Assembly (NCBI GenBank): GCA_023663465.1 | Contig: JAMPHJ010000019.1 | Span: forward strand, 1-37,421 | Length of the DNA: 37,421 nt | Direction: 5' to 3' | DNA from: Muribaculaceae bacterium | Lineage (GTDB): Bacteria; Bacillota; Clostridia; Lachnospirales; Lachnospiraceae | Shown here: positions 8,734 through 15,848 of the stretch, one piece after another | Layout: each line of letters begins with the position of its first letter | Position numbering within the stretch: the first letter of the stretch is position 1 | Program-made: the position numbers and the translations under genes | Notes under the pieces: generated by a model | What the model saw: only the letters and a program-made list of their open reading frames with translations | Databases searched by the model: none | Told to the model about the DNA's origin: nothing

Positions 8734-9210
8734 ATGAGTCAGAATAGCGCACAGATATTACTACAGAGCCTTGAAAAGAAAAACGTGGTACTCGATGCAA
8801 TTATTGAGCAGAACAGTATTCAGGAAGAGCTTTTAAAAAGCGATAATCCCGATATGGACGCTTTGGATGTTTCCATTGAACGCATCGGCGAGTTTGTCGA
8901 AGAGCTGGATAAGCTGGACGAAGGGTTTGAATTGTTATATGAGCGTCTGCGCGGCGAGCTGATGGCAAACCGTCCTGCTTACAAGGCGGAAATTGCCGGT
9001 ATGCAGGAGCAGATTCAGCAGATTACGGATAAGGTAGTCACGATTAACGCTGCCAGGATGCGTAACCAGATGCGGGCGGAAAGCTTTTTCAAGCAGAAAG
9101 CCAAGGATATCAAAAATGCGGTATCCAAGACCAATGCGGCGAAGAACTACTATAACAATATGAATAAGCTCAACTTTGTGGCGCCGCAGTTTTATGACAA
9201 TAAGAAGTAG
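8734..9210 (+). CDS. FlgN/FliT-like flagellar chaperone (coiled coil)
   Basis: 158-residue, almost entirely helical and highly charged protein without signal peptide or membrane segment. Its position directly after fliS and before hag is where FliT- or FlgN-type export chaperones are found. The helix pattern ILLQSLEKKNVVLDAIIEQ, the EELDKLDEGFELLYERL segment, and the C-terminal KTNAAKNYYNN tail fit that type of protein. Sequence alone does not say whether it serves FliD (FliT-like) or FlgK/FlgL (FlgN-like), so no symbol is given. GGGCAGGT just before the ATG is the ribosome-binding site. Confidence 0.65.
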   Translation: MSQNSAQILLQSLEKKNVVLDAIIEQNSIQEELLKSDNPDMDALDVSIERIGEFVEELDKLDEGFELLYERLRGELMANRPAYKAEIAGMQEQIQQITDKVVTINAARMRNQMRAESFFKQKAKDIKNAVSKTNAAKNYYNNMNKLNFVAPQFYDNKK

Positions 9211-9246
9211 GGTAAAAAAATTCAAAAAAATTTTTCAAAAGCCCTA
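9208..9246 (+). terminator. AT-rich hairpin after the chaperone gene (weak candidate)
   Basis: TAGGG (9208-9212) pairs with CCCTA (9242-9246), enclosing a weak AAAAATT/AATTTTT stem (9216-9235). It separates the flaG operon from hag and overlaps the hag -35. There is no T-run after the outer stem, so termination here is uncertain. Confidence 0.3.
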
Positions 9247-9271
9247 AAGTAAATCAGATTCCCACCGATAT
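9245..9271 (+). promoter_or_regulatory. Sigma-28 (SigD/FliA) promoter of hag
   Basis: TAAA (9245-9248), a spacer of exactly 15 nt, and ACCGATAT (9264-9271) match the sigma-28 consensus except at the first -10 base. Transcription should start near 9278, giving a leader of about 125 nt before the flagellin ATG. The same architecture precedes flaG at 5202. Confidence 0.9.
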
Positions 9272-9311
9272 ATATTACAAGTAAAGCAAAGCTACTTACT
9301 TAACTAGCAGT

Positions 9312-9397
9312 AATGGAACCGAAGGTAGCGTACGAGCCGGAGGTCCATTGCAACAAAAAAATAGCGGCAAGGATGCCGTATTAAATTCAAGGAGGAA
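9312..9397 (+). promoter_or_regulatory. Structured hag leader with two CsrA-type binding sites
   Basis: GCGGCA-AGGA-TGCCGT (9364-9379) forms a short hairpin that presents GGA in its loop; the core CAAGGATG equals the centre of the known CsrA consensus RUACARGGAUGU. The second site, CAAGGAGGA, is the Shine-Dalgarno sequence itself (9388-9396), 8 nt from the start codon. Upstream, AATGGAACC (9312-9320) pairs with GGTCCATT (9342-9349) apart from one bulged A. B. subtilis hag has the same two-site design, where bound CsrA blocks translation. Confidence 0.75.
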
Positions 9398-9403
9398 TAT
9401 ATT

Positions 9404-10450
9404 ATGGTAGTACAACACAACATTACAGCGATGAACTCTAACAGAATGCTCGGCGTTACAACAAGCGCTCAGGCAAAATCAACAGAGAAGTTATCTTCCG
9501 GTTACAAGATTAACCGTGCAGCAGATGATGCAGCAGGTCTTTCCATTTCCGAGAAGATGAGACGTCAGGTAAGAGGTCTTACCCAGGCAGCTGCAAATGC
9601 ACAGGATGGTATTTCTGTAGTACAGACAGCAGAAGGTGCGTTAAACGAAGTTGAGGATATGTTACAACGTATGAACGAACTGGCTGTTAAAGGTGAAAAC
9701 GGCACTCTGACAACAACAGACCGTGCTTCCATCCAGGCTGAAATCAGACAGCTGATGAGCGAAGTTGACCGTGTACAGAGTACAACCACATTCAACGAGA
9801 TGAACCTTCTGGATGGTTCCTTCATCAAAGGTCTTCAGGTTGGCGCAGAAGCTGGTCAGCACATCGAAATCAGCGTAGCTAACATGAGTATGGTTGGTCT
9901 GGCAAGTGGTATCGCAAACAAACTCTATACCGCGATTACCTATAACAACTTGACACAGGGTACTACAACGATTGTAAGCACAGCTTATACGAAGAATGCT
10001 ACAAGCGGCGTCGTACAGGGTAGTGTAGTAAGTAAGACAATCAATACCTGGAGTGCAATGGGTGCAAATGGTTACAATAAGACTACGATGACAAGTACAG
10101 TTGCGTTAAACCTTGTAACATCTTTCATGAATCTGCAGACAGGTGACCCGGCGACAGTTGCTACAACAAGAGATTTCAACAGCTTGAATGCGTTCATCAA
10201 AGGTGCATTGGCAATCGTATCTTCCCAGAGATCTGACCTTGGTGCTATCCAGAACAGATTGGAGCACACGATTGCGAACTTGAACAACATCGTTGAGAAC
10301 ACCACATCTGCTGAATCCGCTATTCGTGATACGGATATCGCTACTGAGATGGTTAAATACTCCAACAACCAGATCTTACAGCAGGCAGGTACATCCATGT
10401 TGTCACAGGCAAATCAGGCGAACCAGTTGGCACTGTCCTTACTTGGCTAA
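9404..10450 (+). CDS. hag: Flagellin, major filament subunit
   Basis: 348-residue flagellin. The N-terminal D0/D1 region (VVQHNITAMNSNRMLGVTTS, then KLSSGYKINRAADDAAGLSI) and C-terminal D1/D0 region (DIATEMVKYSNNQILQQAG, ending LALSLLG) are complete. The central variable region, about residues 180-270, is short and packed with Thr, Ser and Asn, offering many possible O-glycosylation sites. D1 residues equivalent to the TLR5 contact residues of Salmonella FliC are present (Arg89, Leu93, Glu113). Codon use is enriched in aca, gca and ggt relative to neighbours, as expected for very high expression. AAGGAGG lies 8 nt before ATG and overlaps a CsrA site. A strong terminator follows. Confidence 0.97.
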   Translation: MVVQHNITAMNSNRMLGVTTSAQAKSTEKLSSGYKINRAADDAAGLSISEKMRRQVRGLTQAAANAQDGISVVQTAEGALNEVEDMLQRMNELAVKGENGTLTTTDRASIQAEIRQLMSEVDRVQSTTTFNEMNLLDGSFIKGLQVGAEAGQHIEISVANMSMVGLASGIANKLYTAITYNNLTQGTTTIVSTAYTKNATSGVVQGSVVSKTINTWSAMGANGYNKTTMTSTVALNLVTSFMNLQTGDPATVATTRDFNSLNAFIKGALAIVSSQRSDLGAIQNRLEHTIANLNNIVENTTSAESAIRDTDIATEMVKYSNNQILQQAGTSMLSQANQANQLALSLLG

Positions 10451-10494
10451 TGACAGCATAGTTGTTAGGAAACATCATAAGGTAAACTACCAGA

Positions 10495-10525
10495 GAAGCC
10501 ACTCCGTTTGGGGTGGCTTCTTTTT
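10495..10525 (+). terminator. Rho-independent terminator of hag
   Basis: GAAGCCACTCC (10495-10505) pairs with GGGGTGGCTTC (10510-10520) around a GTTT loop, with one G-T pair, followed by five T residues. The minus-strand glycosyltransferase ends inside the T-run, so the same hairpin also separates the two convergent units. Confidence 0.9.
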
Positions 10526-11582
10526 ACTTACGGAGGAACTCTAGCCGCGCCTTTGCCGGCGCAAAATCGCCGCATTTCTCATAACAGGCCACAGCGCTGG
10601 GGATATCCCCCAGCTGCATACAGATTTCGCCGATTTGATAGATTGGAAGAAAACTATTGGCGCCGTTTTGTTTGCAAAGCGGGACGCCGATTGCCTTTTG
10701 ATACTGCGTCAGCGCCTGTTCATACATGTGATTCTGTTTATAGATATTCCCCATTAGATACAGGAAATCCGCGACAGGCGAAAAGGCGTCATAAATCCCT
10801 TCAAAGCCCAGCGCGGTTTCTTCCTGCCCGGTACGCAGCAGGGCGTTCCCATAGGATACGACCATCGCCTGTACATAGGCAAGCTCCGGGTCTAAATCAA
10901 AGGACAGCCCTTTGTCATAGTATTCGCAGGCATGAGCAAAATCTTCGATAATCTCGCAGGTTTTTCCTAATTGATAATACAGATAGGGATTGTCCGGTTC
11001 CTGTAGAAGCTGCTTCTGCAAGAGCGTTAAATTGCGCTGATGCTTGGCGATGCTTTCTTCCTTGGTCATGTCGTATCCGGTGTGTAGAAGCGTTGTTTTT
11101 AACAGATAGGCGGAAATTTCTTTCCCCCGGATGGGCGTAAGCTGCTCATGAATCATGCCGGTATAATGAAAGAGCCTTTTATCAAAAAAACGCTCTGTAT
11201 AATCCGTATTATTGAGTGTGAGAACGCCATTTTCGGTTACAAGGTTTTCCCTCGATACCGACCCCACGCTGCCCGATAAGTGTTTACGGAACCAGGTCAG
11301 TTCTTCCACATCGATGTTTTTAATCTGTTCGTCGCAGTCCATCATAAAAATCCAGTTATTGGAAGCTGCACGCAGAGAAAAATTCCTAGCGGCGCTAAAG
11401 TCGTCGCACCAGGCAAAATCCAGAACCCGGTCCGCATACTTTGCCGCAATTTCCTTCGTGCCATCACTAGAGCCGGTATCCACCACAATAATTTCAAAAT
11501 CATAAGGCTTAATCGAAGCAAGACATTTCTCGATTCTTTTTTCTTCATTCTTAGCAATCATGCATACGGAAATGGGCTGCAT
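10524..11582 (-). CDS. Family 2 glycosyltransferase with C-terminal TPR repeats (copy A)
   Basis: 352-residue GT-A enzyme with fused helical repeats. Nucleotide-sugar binding residues are in place: KNEE at 11-14, DTGSSDGT at 35-42, and the metal-binding DCD at 82-84. From about residue 190 onward, TPR-like units follow (YLYYQLGKTCEIIEDFAHAC; YLMGNIYKQNHMYEQALTQY; YQIGEICMQLGDIPSAVACY). I chose ATG 11582 because AAAGGA is 10 nt away and the paralogues begin in the same register; ATG 11588 is the alternative. Last gene of a two-gene unit with copy B. TPRs could recognise a protein acceptor such as flagellin (inference). Confidence 0.85.
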   Translation of the reverse strand: MQPISVCMIAKNEEKRIEKCLASIKPYDFEIIVVDTGSSDGTKEIAAKYADRVLDFAWCDDFSAARNFSLRAASNNWIFMMDCDEQIKNIDVEELTWFRKHLSGSVGSVSRENLVTENGVLTLNNTDYTERFFDKRLFHYTGMIHEQLTPIRGKEISAYLLKTTLLHTGYDMTKEESIAKHQRNLTLLQKQLLQEPDNPYLYYQLGKTCEIIEDFAHACEYYDKGLSFDLDPELAYVQAMVVSYGNALLRTGQEETALGFEGIYDAFSPVADFLYLMGNIYKQNHMYEQALTQYQKAIGVPLCKQNGANSFLPIYQIGEICMQLGDIPSAVACYEKCGDFAPAKARLEFLRK

Positions 11583-11603
11583 ATCCATAGTTCCTTTCTT
11601 TTT

Positions 11604-12692
11604 CTATTCTGTTTTGGACGCCGGCACTCCTAACTCCTGCAGCTTGTTAATCGCCAGCGGATAGCCATAGCCCGCGGAAATCTGATAAAATTCTATGGCT
11701 GAGGGAAGTTTCCCAAGCATCTCATTGACCAGACCCATATTAAAATAGGCGACGAAAGTATTGGAACCTTCTATGCTGCTGTAGGGACACTTACTCGCCT
11801 TGACAAATTCCATCATCGCTTTTAACGGCTGATTATTATTCAGATAGATAAGCCCCATATTGTTAAGAAAACTTGCATCTTTGGAAAAACGATCGTAGCG
11901 GGGTTCAAAGAAGGCGAGCGCTTCTGCATGACGCCCGGTGTTCGACAAGGCATTCATAAATCCGGTCACAATGATTGGCAGCCAGGGCTGGTCGTCGCTA
12001 ATGGGAAACTCGAAAGCTTTCTTATAATAGCGATAGGCATTTTCATGATCATCGACGCTGTTATAGGACTGCCCTATCTGGAAATAGAAATAGGGTTCAT
12101 TCGGATTTTTCTCGATTTCCTTCAGCAAAAGGTCATTGTTGCGCTCTGCTTTTTTCAACATAGAGTCTCTGCCGCCGACATAGCCCACATGGTCTACAGT
12201 GAGAGGAATGTCGTAACGCTCATAATATGTGCCATTTGTCTTAATCTCAGTGACTTGCTCGTGTATCGTTGATTGATATTCGTAATACCGTTTATGAAAA
12301 AGGCGTTCCACCCTGTCGGGGGAATTGAGCGTTTGTCCATGGAAATGATAATAGTTGTTCCTGAGAAGCATCCCGACGGCGCGGGGGTGTTTTTCAATTT
12401 CCTGATAAAGCGCTTCGATATCCAAATCAATCAGAAATTCGTCGCTGTCTATGATTAATACATAGTTATGGGACGCTTTTTTCAGGGAAAAGTTTCTTGC
12501 CGCGCTGAAATCGTTAATCCATTCAAAGTCATATACCAAATCGGTGTATTGCAAGGCAATTTCCTTGGTAGAATCGGTGGAACCGGTGTCCACGACAATG
12601 ATTTCAAAACCGTAAGGAACTAAGGGGGCAAGGCATTTGCCGATATGTTGTTCTTCATTTTTTGTAATAATACAGACTGAAATAGGGATCAT
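11604..12692 (-). CDS. Family 2 glycosyltransferase with C-terminal TPR repeats (copy B)
   Basis: 362-residue paralogue of the neighbouring copy A. It begins MIPISVCIITKNEEQHIGKC; the catalytic features are DTGSTDST and the metal-binding DSDEF motif. TPR-like repeats fill the C-terminal half (YFYFQIGQSYNSVDDHENAY; NNMGLIYLNNNQPLKAMMEF; FNMGLVNEMLGKLPSAIEFY). AAAGGAGA is 7 nt before the ATG. It has its own consensus promoter at 12792-12819, located just past the toxin gene, with a leader of about 90 nt. Sugar and acceptor are unknown. Confidence 0.85.
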   Translation of the reverse strand: MIPISVCIITKNEEQHIGKCLAPLVPYGFEIIVVDTGSTDSTKEIALQYTDLVYDFEWINDFSAARNFSLKKASHNYVLIIDSDEFLIDLDIEALYQEIEKHPRAVGMLLRNNYYHFHGQTLNSPDRVERLFHKRYYEYQSTIHEQVTEIKTNGTYYERYDIPLTVDHVGYVGGRDSMLKKAERNNDLLLKEIEKNPNEPYFYFQIGQSYNSVDDHENAYRYYKKAFEFPISDDQPWLPIIVTGFMNALSNTGRHAEALAFFEPRYDRFSKDASFLNNMGLIYLNNNQPLKAMMEFVKASKCPYSSIEGSNTFVAYFNMGLVNEMLGKLPSAIEFYQISAGYGYPLAINKLQELGVPASKTE

Positions 12693-12791
12693 AGGGGGTC
12701 TCCTTTGTTGATTTTGATTATTTTCGCTATTTTACTTGTTTTATGTCATTAAACTTATTGAAACGACCCTTCCAAAAGCTGCCCGAAATCC

Positions 12792-12819
12792 ATTATAAAT
12801 TCTCATGTATAGTTGTCAA
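12792..12819 (-). promoter_or_regulatory. Consensus sigma-A promoter for GT copies B and A
   Basis: Reading on the minus strand, TTGACA (12819-12814), a 16-nt spacer and TATAAT (12797-12792) are both perfect consensus hexamers. Transcription would start near 12785, leaving a leader of about 90 nt before the ATG at 12692. It begins immediately beyond the stop of the PIN toxin gene. Confidence 0.85.
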
Positions 12820-12823
12820 GAAT

Positions 12824-13192
12824 TTATACGGCATTTGTATTCAGATGTTTATTCAGCTTTTTGTCGAAAGTAAATACTGTCTCATCATTCAATGAATGGT
12901 AGGCGACAAGTAAGCAGTCAACAAAGTCAAGTGATGTACTGGCGAACAGGTCTATCGCATAGACCACGCAATCAGCATTTTCAATCCGGATGATGGCTGA
13001 CAATCCACGGATAATTGACTTGATTTTGTCTCTTGGGGTGGAGTAGACACTTTTTAATACATACACTACTTCTGCAATGATCTCCGGTTTTGTATATGCG
13101 CCGGATACAATGACTTCCGTTGCAAGTTTTGCCATTTCATCATTGTCATTTAAAACGAATCTCAAAATAACATTAGTGTCTATCAGTTGCAT
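12824..13192 (-). CDS. PIN-domain ribonuclease toxin (VapC-like)
   Basis: 122-residue single-domain PIN protein. All expected acidic residues are present: Asp5 in LIDTN, Glu41 in IIAEVVYVL, Asp92 in LDFVDCLLVAYHS, and Asp110 in FTFDKKL. Such proteins are magnesium-dependent RNases and act as toxins when freed of antitoxin; the RNA target here is unknown. ATG 13192 is preferred to ATG 13216, because it places IDTN at the standard distance from the N-terminus and has GCGGAA upstream. The gene overlaps the 3' end of the antitoxin gene by 20 nt, typical of co-translated toxin-antitoxin pairs. It is AT-rich compared with the flanking glycosyltransferases. Confidence 0.85.
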   Translation of the reverse strand: MQLIDTNVILRFVLNDNDEMAKLATEVIVSGAYTKPEIIAEVVYVLKSVYSTPRDKIKSIIRGLSAIIRIENADCVVYAIDLFASTSLDFVDCLLVAYHSLNDETVFTFDKKLNKHLNTNAV

Positions 13193-13421
13193 ATTTTTCC
13201 GCAATAGCACGTTCAAAAGCCCCCTCTTCCTGTTCTATCAATGCCGGATTAGCATATTCGTGAGCGATTCCGAGCATGGATTGTATAGTTTCCATTTTTG
13301 CAGATTCGGACGGTGATTCATAATTGTCTGAATCTATAAACCGCACAAACGCATAAACTGTTTCAATTTTATCATTTGGCATAGTCTCTAATAGACCGAT
13401 GGTTTTCTCTAAAGTTGACAT
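13173..13421 (-). CDS. Putative antitoxin paired with the PIN toxin
   Basis: 82-residue acidic protein encoded directly upstream of, and overlapping, the PIN toxin gene. The N-terminal part (MSTLEKTIGLLETMPNDKIE followed by TVYAFVRFI) is helical and resembles small Firmicute antitoxins with a motif of the kind LP-D-K-hydrophobic; the C-terminal part (EQEEGAFERAIAEKYATDRH) would bind the toxin. AGGAGG is 8 nt before ATG. The assignment rests on gene order, overlap and size; the DNA-binding fold is not recognisable by eye. Confidence 0.7.
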   Translation of the reverse strand: MSTLEKTIGLLETMPNDKIETVYAFVRFIDSDNYESPSESAKMETIQSMLGIAHEYANPALIEQEEGAFERAIAEKYATDRH

Positions 13422-13432
13422 TGCAAAACCTC

Positions 13433-13579
13433 CTATTTTTGTTCGGGTAAAAATTTTAATGTTTTATATATTATATCAATATCTTTGTCTGTTAAACTCT
13501 CAAAGTCGTCAAGTTGCAACCGCAGGATTTTGTAAAAAGCATCCAAGGAATGTTCAAGACAATTCCGGAGCGCAAGCAT
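13433..13579 (-). CDS. Short 48-residue reading frame upstream of the antitoxin
   Basis: A 48-residue frame, MLALRNCLEHSLDAFYKILR continuing through LDDFESLTDKDIDIIYKTL to a C-terminal LPEQK. It looks like real protein: amphipathic helices and no low complexity. Its TAG stop overlaps the AGGAGG of the antitoxin, suggesting coupling. It lies in the same frame as the upstream glycosyltransferase, 12 nt past that gene's TGA, and has no clear ribosome-binding site of its own. It could be a third toxin-antitoxin component or the tail of an N-terminally deleted gene carried in with the module. Function unknown. Confidence 0.45.
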   Translation of the reverse strand: MLALRNCLEHSLDAFYKILRLQLDDFESLTDKDIDIIYKTLKFLPEQK

Positions 13580-13591
13580 GTTGCACGAGTC

Positions 13592-14746
13592 TCACACCAA
13601 CGCCAGCTCCTGAAACATCTGCCTTACGCGGTGGCGGTAAGTGTGTCCGGCCACAAGTTTATCGTGTCCGTTTCTGGCAATCGCGAGCCGTTCTTCGTCA
13701 TGGGATAAGTAATATTCTATTTTGCGCAGCAAATCTGCTTCGCTTTCATAAAAATCGAAATCTTCCCCCGGAATGAAATAGTCTAGGAAGTCATTCTGAT
13801 AGTTACTAAGCAGAAAACCGCCGCTGCCCATAATGTCGAAAGCCCGCTGGGGGATGCCGCTTTTGATACTGCGCAGGGAAATGTTTAAGTTGATTTTACT
13901 TTGTTTAAAGACCAGGGGCATTTCCCGGTAGGGTTCCACGCTGCCGTGGTTTTGTAAGTTAGGCAGCTTAAATTGCGGGTCATGGGTAAATAAATCAAAG
14001 GGATGGCGCGCAGAAACAGCCTGTAATAGACTGACGCGTTCCATGCCGGTGATTTTGCGGTTAATCACATATTGGGCGTAAAGATATTCCCTTGTTTCTA
14101 CGCCGTCGGGATTCGGATCCATAGGCAGGGCACGGTATAAATCTTCCATTATGGGGGCTAAGGATTCCTGGATGAAGTTATAGCCCTGTATCTGCATCTG
14201 GGAAGCCATCAGTGCGTCCAGATAGCCTTTTGCATAGTCGGATAAGCCGTTCATCCTGTCAAAAAAATTATGTTTTTCCGTATATAAAGAGCCGACGAAA
14301 GAGATATCATAGCATGGCGCCGTATCGCTTACGCTTAGTCCGTCCAGCCGCTCGGTATTTGCCGCCATAGGAAGATAGTGTACCGTAGGGATGCCCGCGT
14401 TGTGAAATTCCAGGTACAATTCTTTGTCGAATACATAAATCACATTGCAGGGATTGATGGTAGTGTAAGAATACAGCATGACATAAGGACTGTCATAAAT
14501 CCAGGAAATATAAGGGATATTCTCTTTCTTACAGACATTGGATATTACCGGGAAATAATTAAAAGAAAAGACGATATCGGGAACTTCCCGATGCAGCGAA
14601 GCAGAAAGCTCTGCCATTATATCCTCGTCATGTCTGGAATCCTTATTGGAGAAAGGAAAGCAGACGAGAGTATGCCCTTCTTTACGAAAAGCCTCTTTCA
14701 TATCTTCATTTCCAAAACTTGCCCATTCAATCAATAGTATTTTCAT
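13592..14746 (-). CDS. CgeB/DUF3880-type glycosyltransferase (copy 3)
   Basis: 384-residue paralogue of the two proteins flanking 3912-4035. The family signature is present (SKINLNISLRSIKSGIPQRA followed by FDIMGSGGFLLSNYQ). The open frame runs 53 codons further upstream, but those overlap the previous glycosyltransferase, and the ATG at 14746 gives the paralogue-matching N-terminus MKILLIEWASF. No Shine-Dalgarno sequence is visible there; the preceding gene ends 31 nt upstream, so translation may depend on re-initiation. The protein ends at the same place as its paralogues, so it is not truncated by the adjacent toxin-antitoxin module. Confidence 0.8.
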   Translation of the reverse strand: MKILLIEWASFGNEDMKEAFRKEGHTLVCFPFSNKDSRHDEDIMAELSASLHREVPDIVFSFNYFPVISNVCKKENIPYISWIYDSPYVMLYSYTTINPCNVIYVFDKELYLEFHNAGIPTVHYLPMAANTERLDGLSVSDTAPCYDISFVGSLYTEKHNFFDRMNGLSDYAKGYLDALMASQMQIQGYNFIQESLAPIMEDLYRALPMDPNPDGVETREYLYAQYVINRKITGMERVSLLQAVSARHPFDLFTHDPQFKLPNLQNHGSVEPYREMPLVFKQSKINLNISLRSIKSGIPQRAFDIMGSGGFLLSNYQNDFLDYFIPGEDFDFYESEADLLRKIEYYLSHDEERLAIARNGHDKLVAGHTYRHRVRQMFQELALV

Positions 14747-14777
14747 ATAAATAGTATGACATAATTTTGCAGAATAA

Positions 14778-15848
14778 TCAATGTCTGGATAAAAAATGCA
14801 GCCGTGCTTTTGCCGGTTCAAAGTCACCGCATTTTTTATAATATGTCCGGGCTTCTTCTGGATGATTGGTACATTCATAGATGACGCCGATGTTATAATT
14901 GGCACGGTAACTGTTGACGCCTTCCACGCTGAACTGTTTTATCGTGGTAGACTTTTCAAACTCTGCAATCGCTTCAGCAAAGAGTCCGTTGTTCATATAA
15001 ATAAGCCCCATCAGAAAGACGAAATCCGCCCTGTCTGAGAAAACGTCGTAGACGCCTTGTAGATTCAGGGCTTCCTTGGGGCGTTTTAAATCCAGCAGGC
15101 AGTAGCCGTAGGATTCGACCATCGTCCGCACATAATCCTGTGAGGGGTCTACATCCATAGCAAGCCCTAGTTGAAACCATTCATAAGCTTTCTCATAATC
15201 CTGCAGTTTGCGACAGCTTTGTCCGAGCTGGCAGTAAAGATATGCATCAGGTCCCTTGGCGGCAAGTTCTTTCTCTAAGAGGGATAGATTGCGCAGGGAT
15301 TTTGCCCGCATCTCTTCTTCGGAACCGTCATAGCCCACATGCAGGACAGTAATAGGGGCGGCGTAAGTATCTGAGGAAAAGTTTTCTTTCGGCACGAGCT
15401 GTTCATGAATAGCGCCGTAAAAGCAATAGTAATTTCTGTTAAAAAAGCGGCTGACACGGCTGTTTTCTAAAGAAGTCAGCCCCTGTTCCCTGAAACGGCT
15501 GCGGATAAGAATCCGCCCCAGACTGCGGGGGTGTCTATCCATGCAGAGGCGGAGTTTGTCTTCTTCAATGGATTCCAGATATTCGTCGCAGTCAATCGAT
15601 AAAATCCAATCGTTGGAAGCCTTGGACAGTGCAAAATTCCTGGCGGCGCTAAAATCGTTGATCCAGTCAAAATGAAAAATATTATCGGTATAGTTTGTAG
15701 CGATATCCAGTGTCTTGTCAGTAGAGCCGGTATCCACTAAAACTATCTCATAATGGTAGGGTTTTAGCCTCTTTAAGCATTCTTCCAAATGTTTTTCTTC
15801 ATTTTTGGCAATTATGCAAACGGAAATTGGCAGTGACATTGGCTTCAT
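14778..15848 (-). CDS. Family 2 glycosyltransferase with C-terminal TPR repeats (copy C)
   Basis: 356-residue GT2/TPR protein. It starts MKPMSLPISVCIIAKNEEKH; it has DTGSTDKT and the metal-binding SIDCDEYLE motif. Repeats include YLYCQLGQSCRKLQDYEKAY, FLMGLIYMNNGLFAEAIAEF and YNIGVIYECTNHPEEARTYY. Its ATG overlaps the stop of copy D (ATGA), with GGGAGA 9 nt upstream inside that gene, so the two are translationally coupled. The closest relative in the window appears to be copy D (shared spacing and CGDF-A-A-RL ending), consistent with tandem duplication. Confidence 0.86.
   Translation of the reverse strand: MKPMSLPISVCIIAKNEEKHLEECLKRLKPYHYEIVLVDTGSTDKTLDIATNYTDNIFHFDWINDFSAARNFALSKASNDWILSIDCDEYLESIEEDKLRLCMDRHPRSLGRILIRSRFREQGLTSLENSRVSRFFNRNYYCFYGAIHEQLVPKENFSSDTYAAPITVLHVGYDGSEEEMRAKSLRNLSLLEKELAAKGPDAYLYCQLGQSCRKLQDYEKAYEWFQLGLAMDVDPSQDYVRTMVESYGYCLLDLKRPKEALNLQGVYDVFSDRADFVFLMGLIYMNNGLFAEAIAEFEKSTTIKQFSVEGVNSYRANYNIGVIYECTNHPEEARTYYKKCGDFEPAKARLHFLSRH

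Noticed and set aside
8147..8800. Open frame of 217 codons on the minus strand across the fliD end and fliS
   Set aside because: It lies antisense to well-supported genes and lacks any recognisable domain or start signal.
12620..12646. GCCGATAT preceded by CTAA on the plus strand, resembling a sigma-28 promoter
   Set aside because: The -35 is off by one base and the site is inside and antisense to a glycosyltransferase gene with no downstream plus-strand gene.
13399..13776. Plus-strand frame of 125 codons over the toxin-antitoxin boundary
   Set aside because: Spans antisense parts of two genes; no ribosome-binding site; composition not protein-like.
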